This document shows positions 57,543-64,000 of a stretch of DNA of 64,000 nucleotides, one piece after another (position 1 is the stretch's first letter; every line of letters starts with the position of its first letter). The translations under genes were made by a program, and so were the position numbers. The notes under the pieces are model-generated. The model ran no database searches. It worked only from the letters and a program-made list of their open reading frames with translations, and was not told the origin of the DNA. Source of the stretch: Corythucha ciliata (taxonomy: Eukaryota > Arthropoda > Insecta > Hemiptera > Tingidae); the NCBI GenBank assembly GCA_038030265.1, contig CM075941.1:38192164-38256163 (forward strand). The letters are read 5' to 3'.

Positions 57543-58052
57543 TTATGTGGAGCTTAAATTATGCATGGTCAAAACATGACAGTTTACGACGTCATTTTCG
57601 TCTTGGACTACACCCTTCTGGGGTAAAAAAGGTTTTGAATAACTTTTCAATGACAGTAAGTTATTCTTCATGAGGCGAAGACCAGGTAAAAACTGTCGGA
57701 CTGTCTTGCCTGACGGGCTGTATACCGAATACCGAGGGTTTAGAATGAGAAATGAACAAACTTTGCACCGTTTACGTTCCTGTAATAGGGATGATGGTGA
57801 GGAGAGGGGTGGAATACACCTCTTGAGTTGTTTACTGATAAACAAGTCGTTCTTCTTCACTAAACATTCCAAAACGAACTCGCATTGCGAACAAGGTTGA
57901 TGAGAGTGAAAACAGTTAATCTTCGAGTTAACGGTGAACATGTTGAGCAATGTGGTTGATAGGCTAACGCTCAATGCCTTGAGTAAGCAAAAAGCAACTA
58001 ACGAAAAGGTGGCAAGCTCTGCATGGGTTAAAAGCGTCATCCAGTCGCCCAC
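57543..58052 (-). other. 169-codon open frame of unknown significance, inside the MADF intron next to exon 1
   Basis: This open frame lies about 190 bases downstream of the exon 1 donor on the same strand. It has cysteine pairs (CSQC and CKVC) and basic stretches, but no domain I recognise and no spacing typical of a zinc finger. Several unrelated frames of 150-160 codons occur by chance in this window, so length alone is weak evidence. It could be an unrecognised repeat fragment, an alternative terminal exon, or chance. I do not assign a function. Confidence 0.12.
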
Positions 58053-58237
58053 CCTATCACACCCTCTGGCTGGCTACGTTGCCCTATTAACGGAACAGGA
58101 GAAACCTTTGGTCTAAATTTAGTTACTAAATTCAAAAGTGTGTTGTGTGAGTACAAAGTACAATCATAATTTTAACAATAGTAAACTTTTGCTTGTAACG
58201 CGAAAAATTAAATTTCGATTTAATTAATTTTACTTAC

Positions 58238-58412
58238 AAGTAGACCCCATCTCCTGTGCCACTTCCATCCAATGTCTTTGCGCCAAGTCCCGGTTAAAAT
58301 GATTTTTATCAGCATGATCCCAAAGGCAAGTTCTTTTCCGTATGGACAAAATGAGCTGGTGAACATCCATCGCCGGTTCGCTTGTCGCTACTGGTGGTCG
58401 ATGAAAACGCAT
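58238..58412 (-). CDS. MADF-BESS transcription factor, exon 1 (N-terminal half of MADF domain)
   Basis: This is the first recognisable coding exon of a two-exon minus-strand gene. From the ATG at 58,412 it encodes 58 codons plus one base. A second ATG at residue 15 is an equally good start, because the MADF domain begins just after it (residues about 18-58: LILSIRKRTCLW, then NHFNRDLAQRHWMEVAQEMG). An in-frame TGA at 58,443-58,445 closes the frame upstream. The exon ends at a strong donor (GTAAGT, complement of 58,232-58,237) and leaves a one-base phase that is completed exactly by the exon at 43,980-44,524. MADF domains are Myb-like DNA-binding modules of insect regulators such as Adf-1. Only half of the domain is here, and the conserved Leu-Trp (residues 30-31) and second Trp (48) are present. 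Upstream non-coding exons cannot be excluded. The direct DNA target is unknown. Confidence 0.85.
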
Positions 58413-58499
58413 GGGGTGGCTCCAGAAAGCCCCGAAGACGCCTCAGTGCGCACACCCGAACAACTTTATTGATCGCCTGGTCGCTTCAAGTCGCTCTTT

Positions 58500-61140
58500 C
58501 TCTCTCTCCCTTCATTCAAACGCATCCCCCTTTTTTTTCAGTTAAAGGGAACAGGGCATTATTCTTCGTTTTTCCCCCTTCGCCCGGCTTTACGCGCCAA
58601 CCAACCCTAGATCACTCGTTCTATTCTTTTATTCACTCCACCTGCACCCGTCCTTTCTTTTAACGGTCGCAGCTTATTCTCAGAACGCTGAGTCTTTTGT
58701 TTGTCGAATTTGCAAAATAATTTCATTTTTCGTGAATGGAACCTGTTATAAAAAGATATTCTGGTGACGTTGACGAGTTGTGAGAAAAGAAGAGAAGCTT
58801 TCCGGCGGTTCTCCTCGTTTCTTATTTCAAGCAACGAAACTTTCTTCTCGTCGTAAATTCATAATGACATAGTGTGGTATAGGAGAGCAACCCACAGCAT
58901 TTCTTTATTCATCAGTCATCAGCATAAGCTTAAAGATTTTCGTTTTTTCTCGATTTTGTCACCCACCTCGCGAAACGTTTTGCACATTATAAAATAACTA
59001 GATCGCTTTAAATTTCCGTGTGCGCCAACCACATACAAGTTATCCTTTTTCAATCCCATCTAAACATTCGCGAAATCAGATCAAAAGGCGCACTGTCAAA
59101 CGAGAGGATGCTGAATGGGGGCTATGCATTAACAGATTACAGCCCGAAGGCACTGAACGTTTGCACTCGTCTAATAATTATTAATACGCCGCGAGAATCG
59201 GCTTTTAAAGTGAAATACAGCCTCAAGGCATTGCCATCTGAGTACACAAAGCTCCGTTGACTTGATTAACAGTACGGGGCTTCCTTTTACGCGAAGATTC
59301 CCTGTAATCTCCCTTAATGGAACATTAAGGTGAGCTGCAAAATAATTCGAACAAGCCAACGCCGCGCTCTCTCGGTCATTAATGGAAGTGCCTGATTAGC
59401 GTTAATTATTCAAGTTTAGTTGAAAATTTCTAATTTTCGGGGCGAAAACTTAATGTTACGCAACAAGAAAAGAGAGATTATAAGGGTATTAGCATACACC
59501 CCGAAGAGCAGAAGTTCACTGTTCGCTCATGCGTTATTTATAATCATCATCTACTCCGAAAATGTTAAGGACAAATTCATGAAATCACAAAAGTGTTTGT
59601 TAAAAGTAAAAGTTAAAAGAGCTGTGTGAAGGGTTGCCGCCCGTGTCCGTGATTACTCTTCCTGGTAGAGCTAAAGCCATTGCCAGAGGGTTAAATTGTC
59701 ACCTCTAATGCCCAGTGCAAGCTGAGAGTTGAATCTAGGGGCATATGTAGAGAGAGTACTGGCGGATTTACATTTGAATTTGATTAGAGGTATCGAGCGT
59801 TAGGCCATAAGGAGGGGGAAGGGAACGCACATGCAAATCCTGTATATTGAATCCATTCAAACATGAACGCCTAATTGAAATACATCCTTGATCCTTATTT
59901 ATAACCAAGGCTTTAAGGGCGTGACTCTAAAACATTTTTTGAAGGTACGAATTTTAATCTAAAGTTCTGTGAGATGGCCTACTGCTGTATCTTATACAGT
60001 TTGCCGCTTAAATGACCAGATTAAAACATGCGGATTTTAAACCCTTTTAATTTATTATTTTCCATCAAGCGGGCTCACATAATCTGCCTTCAGCAAATTA
60101 CCAGCATCGTTGATTCCTTTTTATTTGCCAAGTATAAAAAGCGACTCGCCATTGAAGACTCATCTTTCCAAATGTCGATTTTTTAATCCTAAAGTCCCAG
60201 GCCACCCACTCAGAAACCGAAAAGGCTCTTTCAGCAGCAACATATCGGAACTCTTCTTATTTTCATTTCTCTCGGCGCGGTCTTCTTCTTCTTTATTGAC
60301 CCCCGCTGTGACGAACTTTCGGGAAAGCAATATTTGCCTTTTAGTTCTTCGGGGTAAAAGTTTTACAACACATGTCCTTTTGGGAGTGTTGAGAAAAAAA
60401 AAAAAAAAAAAAAAAGAGAGTCCTTTTTCTTGCTCTTTTTGCGATATTTTTACCGCAACTACTTCGGAGGTCTCCCGTCATGACAACCTCTGTGTGTCCA
60501 GTCGGCGGGTTCTTTGTCCCATAAGATTTCTTTGTTGAAAATTGTAGAAAATGCCTGACGTCGGCAATGAAAATAGATTGTCAAGTTAGAGGGAGAATAT
60601 TTACAACTGCGTTACAGGTTAACACGTGACGAAAGGCATGGATGGGGGGGGGGATTGTTCAATTTGAGATCCTTACTGCTCCCCCTCAAAAACAGGGGAG
60701 GAAGTAGGATACGGTGGGCACGGACAAAAATCATACCTTTAATGTTATTAGAAACCTGGGAAGTTGTGGGGGGACAATGAAAATTCCGCCCTTCATTCAC
60801 CAAACGACAGTTTTGAACAAGCAAAGGGAGACATTATCTCGATAATTTATCATTTTGTCACACTAGACCTTTTTGTTTTGCTGCCCGGTTGGCCAGTTTT
60901 TGTTGTGTGGCATAAAAAACCCTTCAAAATTTCTATTTAAACATTTTACAAGCCCGTAATTCACATAATAACCAAAACGAAATGACAAAATATGAAAAAA
61001 GTTCGTTCACCGTGTAAAGAAGCGTAAAAACCTCATTCAATCCAATCGTTTCAACCTAAAGATCCCCCCCCCCCCTATCCAATAGTCTATCCTCCCTGAT
61101 GGCTGGAAAAAATCCCCCTCACCACCAATGCCGTCGACGG
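58500..61140. other. 5' flank of the MADF gene and further AT-rich DNA, no recognised genes
   Basis: I see no TATA box or initiator that I would defend for the MADF gene, and no other coding region. A poly-A tract lies at about 60,391-60,413. Frames such as 60,110-60,538 read through low-complexity sequence. Confidence 0.35.
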
Positions 61141-61149
61141 CTACTAAAA

Positions 61150-61480
61150 AAAGGTCCCAAAACTTTCAATTTCTCCAATTTTGCTTGCGTTAAGACGACC
61201 CTAAGTTGGAAATTTCGGTGAAATTAAGACCCAAAAATGTCCGAAACTTGCCATTTTGCTACTTAAAATTTAAGAACATAAACTTGCATTTTCGAATGAA
61301 TCAAGACGTGAAAGTCCCAAACGCGGATTTTCGGGCACGAAACTTCCAATGCCCTAGGTATTTGTCAGCCTCCGTGCTCTGTTGGAGCCAGCTAGCCTGT
61401 AAAACCACAGAACTGCCAAATTTGCTGAAATTAAGCGAAACTAAAATGTTCGCGCACATTTAGCCAAGAAACTAATAATT
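61150..61480. repeat. Short diverged block of the GAAATT.CCAATTTTGC repeat type
   Basis: CCAAAACTTTCAATTTC, GGAAATTTCGGTGAAATTAA, AAACTTGCCATTTTGC and GAAACTTCCAATGCC recur at about 40-60 bases, resembling 40,280-41,220. Confidence 0.4.
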
Positions 61481-61874
61481 TCTCTCATGGATCTCAAAAT
61501 TGACAACTCACAAATATTTATCTAAATCTGTATATAAACGGCACAAAAACTATCGAATGGAATGGCCGTTTTAATGACGACGCCGAATGATGAAAGTACT
61601 GGTCCTCCTGGAACGCCGCGCCGCAGCCGTTGGAGTCTGAGGAAGTGATTTAAATCGGCGGAAATTTCTGAATGATTCGAGAGCTTTAACGATGGAAAGT
61701 CATCAGCTCGTTTTGTCTCCCTTAAGCTTTGGTTTCCTAGAAAAGCGGTGCCGTATTAGAGAGATTTTGCAAACAGCTCCGCTAACGATAACGTTAACGC
61801 TATTCACATGTCAACCAACGAAATGTTTACTACCCTAGCAACGTGTACACAAAAATTAACTTTAGCGTTTACGG

Positions 61875-62275
61875 TGTTCGTAAAGGACGGTGGCAATAGG
61901 CCAGAGCAGTGGATTGTATTTTAAGAGACAAAGGGGTAAGATTTAAATGGGGAAAAAAGGGAAATCGGTACCCAACTGATTGAGACAAAGCCACTCCGCG
62001 GATGCACAAAAGGGAGCGAAACGGGTCGACAAAGGTCGAAAATAGTCCAAATCCGCGAGTACAAAGAACCAACAAAGTTTAGCTGCGAGTCGACACGTGT
62101 ACGTAACTTCGCGGGTTGACGGTTGTAAAACAAGTGTGTGTGAGGATAGAAGGTTGTAAAAATCAAAGGAGGGTGGGGTTTAGGATGCCACTATATGGCG
62201 CTACCTTACGGATGGGGATAAAAATGAGGGAAATACAAAAATATGAAGTAAATATAAAACTAAATTTAGCGAACA
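61875..62275 (-). repeat. Putative 3' LTR of the BEL/Pao element (401 bp)
   Basis: On the minus strand, TGTTCG starts right after a purine tract (62,277-62,287, AAGGTGGGGGG) that itself lies about 17 bases after the pol stop. CGAACA, its exact inverse, occurs 401 bases on. TG...CA ends with six-base inverted termini suit an LTR. The other LTR is outside the window, so the right limit is an inference. Confidence 0.5.
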
Positions 62276-62304
62276 TCCCCCCACCTTGAAGCACATTGGT
62301 TCAA

Positions 62305-64000
62305 CTAAACTAAGGCGTGCCCCTCTTCTAACGGCAGGGGAATCGCCTTGTTCGAGGGACGTGTGAAGTCCTTGATGATTCGTCTTCCGTCTTGCCAAGA
62401 GGCGATGCGTATCTTGACGATCCACGTCAACACGTGTCCATCCTTGTCGGGTAGAATCTCGATTATCCTACCCAAAGGCCACGATAAGGGTGGTACGTTG
62501 TCCTCCTTGAGGAGCGCGAGGGTACCGATCCCTAGCGGTGAAGTAATTTTCGACCATTTTGGGCGGGTTTGAAGCTGAGACAAGTACTCTTTTCACCATC
62601 TATTCCAGAAGCAACCTTGAAGATGCCGAACAGATCCCCATCTTTTCAGTTTATTCATTGGTGACTGGTCGTCCGAAGGAAATGGAATTGAAACCAACGA
62701 GGCTGACGTCAAAAAGTGACCTGGCGTTAAGGGCTCCAAGTCACGGTCCGTGCTCATGGGGCATTTCCTTTTAGATGGGGCAACCCTCGTATTGTTTATC
62801 AGCAAAAACGTTTTGACCGATGATTCCGTACGGGCGTGCAGATAAACAACAGCTGAATAAGTTAATTCGCTCACGTCGACAAAACCGTGGAGCTCAAAAA
62901 CCGGAGTTTCATTGATTTCCATGAAGCTATACACGGATGGGAAAGACTTTCAAAGGCAACGAATTCGTTACGTAGGTTTAACCAATGGGACTCCAGATCG
63001 GGTGGCAAAGGGTCATCCCAATCGCATTTTCTTGCCCAGAGCTCTTTAATAAGAAGTTTCGCCGTTAAAACTCTAGGCGCGAGATATCCAAGAGGGTCAA
63101 AAAGACGAACGACGATCTACAGGATTTCTCGTTTTGTACCCTTGCCTTCAGAAGGATTTACCTTGAAAGTGAAAACACCATGAGACGGTTGCCATTGAAG
63201 CATTGAAGGCCTAAAACTTTCAGGAAGGGATACCCCGTGTCGAATGAGACGTTGTCGGTGTTAATCTGAACGTCAGAAGAAGGAAGGTCTTGCAGTACGT
63301 CGGGAACAGTACTGGCCCATATTCTCATTAAGAAACCGCCCATAGCTAAGAGGGCGTTAATTCCTTCCTTAACGCCTGGTCGCCTGGTGTCGCTACAAGA
63401 CGTAATGAGGTCGTCAACATAGGTCTTTAGGAAGGAAAGCACCTTCATCGTCACAGAGCCTTTTCAATGCTCTTGTAGCCAGAAACGGCGAACAGCTGAC
63501 TCCAAAACTAACTGTGGTTAGTTTGAAAGTTAGGATTATGTTTTGATCATTAGATCGCCAAAGATTCGAATGATCCGGGTTGACGCGGATCTGGCAAAAC
63601 ATGCGTTTGATATCGCCGATTAAGAACCACAAGGTCTCTTCTGAAGAGCATTATGATGCTTATTAAATTCTTTTGTAGCTTTTGACCAGCAAGCAGACAG
63701 CCGTTTAGTGAACGACCGTTGGACGAAGGGGCGGACGAGTCAAATACCACGGGAATTTTTTGTGGTAATGCTATCTGCCTTTAAGACATAATGGTGTGAA
63801 ATATAGTAACCAGAACTGGGGGTTTCTACCCTTTCGACGTAGCCTTCGTTGATGTATTCATTCATGAATTCGACGTACTGCTGTCGTAGATCCGGATGAG
63901 CCTTGAGTCTACGCTCTAACGAAAGAAAACCACGGAGAGCACCTTCCCGTGTGTTCCCCAATTGAGGCTCGCCGGGCGGAAAAATTAGAGGGACCTCATT
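62305..64000 (-). pseudogene. BEL/Pao pol pseudogene (reverse transcriptase to C-terminal domain, integrase deleted)
   Basis: From the edge, RT begins with LRQQYVEFMNEYINEGYVE (before 63,830), then VFDSSAPSSNGRSLNGCLL (63,695-63,750), then DIKRMFCQIRV and FGVSCSPFLATRAL, the YVDD catalytic box (63,410-63,421) and DPLGYL (63,081-63,098). The reading frame changes at least four times between these blocks. RNase H starts with ELHGFVDVS (about 62,868-62,895), but after about residue 55 of that frame (about 62,770) the sequence jumps into DLEPLTPGHFL, which normally lies after integrase, so most of RNase H and all of integrase are missing. A TGA at 62,593-62,595 interrupts the frame just after FWNRW, and the C-terminal domain (PPLSWPLGRIIEILPDKDG) continues in frame to the stop at 62,305. 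The usual pol is over 1,000 residues; this copy is not functional. Confidence 0.9.

Larger units (their letters stand above)
44525..58237 (-). other. 13.7 kb intron of the MADF-BESS gene
   Basis: The intron has GT at its 5' end (58,237) and AG at its 3' end (44,525), and phase is kept across it. It holds almost no unique sequence: blocks of degenerate ~30 bp repeats in both orientations, an inverted pair of ~280 bp repeats (54,041-54,320 and 56,395-56,690), a tRNA-like element at 51,808-51,878, a ~115 bp TIR element at 44,854-44,966 and a large duplicated segment at 54,812-56,150. I saw no further MADF or BESS coding exon in it. Confidence 0.75.
61875..64000 (-). mobile_element. BEL/Pao LTR retrotransposon, 3' part, decayed, runs off the right edge
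   Basis: The minus strand from 64,000 carries, in order, pol reverse transcriptase, the start of RNase H, the C-terminal pol domain of Pao elements (DUF5641), a purine tract and a putative 3' LTR (61,875-62,275). Gag, protease and the 5' LTR would lie beyond the window. The copy is dead (frameshifts, a nonsense codon and an internal deletion). Confidence 0.88.

Noticed and set aside
62887..63183. 98-codon plus-strand frame
   Set aside because: Antisense shadow of the BEL/Pao pol pseudogene, whose minus-strand reading shows clear family motifs.

Overview
The window looks like a low-gene-density stretch of an arthropod, probably insect, nuclear genome. The evidence is a MADF–BESS transcription-factor gene interrupted by a long intron, decayed BEL/Pao, Ty3/Gypsy and LINE retrotransposons typical of insects, many short terminal-inverted-repeat elements, AT-rich non-coding DNA, and no sign of prokaryotic gene packing. 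A hemipteran host would fit, but that is only an impression; nothing here fixes the species.

Only one host gene can be supported. It lies on the minus strand, with exon 1 at 58,238-58,412 and the last exon at 43,980-44,524. A 13.7 kb GT-AG intron splits the MADF DNA-binding domain in phase. The protein is about 225-239 residues and ends in a BESS motif, as in Adf-1-like regulators. No other open reading frame here has a domain I recognise outside mobile elements.

Mobile elements, left to right: a Ty3/Gypsy pol 3' fragment (885-1,590, minus); a foldback element (10,428-11,069); several MITE-like TIR elements (4,026-4,276; 17,651-18,338; 18,446-18,590; 20,091-20,234; 22,368-22,511; 27,243-27,342; 27,466-27,898; 31,808-31,979; 37,630-37,955; 44,854-44,966); a compound foldback (20,941-23,804) carrying a 5'-truncated LINE (21,261-22,144); a TTAA-flanked piggyBac-like non-autonomous element (30,161-31,253); a tRNA-Thr-like sequence with intact A and B boxes (51,808-51,878); and a decayed BEL/Pao element running off the right edge (61,875-64,000, minus) with a large internal deletion.

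The most unusual feature is the amount of very degenerate short-period tandem sequence, roughly a quarter of the window by my coordinates. Several families recur: a ~30 bp unit around a CGCGAAATT core next to TTTGGCTC; a ~30 bp unit around GCGAATTAGC with TTTTTCTCAATTTTAGC; a ~31 bp unit with GAAATTGCAAGTTTC; a 20 bp unit with GAAATTGTCAATTTTATGAG; an ~18 bp unit with AAAGCTCCAAACCACAG; and a ~28-30 bp unit with GGCAAAATTTGTGCGAAAGG. They occur in long blocks, change polarity, and are carried inside larger dispersed duplicated segments, so they appear to spread as parts of bigger repeats as well as by local expansion.

The rest is AT-rich sequence with homopolymers, unusually many poly-G/poly-C runs, and microsatellites, in which I see no genes. 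All calls come from reading by eye; repeat boundaries are approximate.
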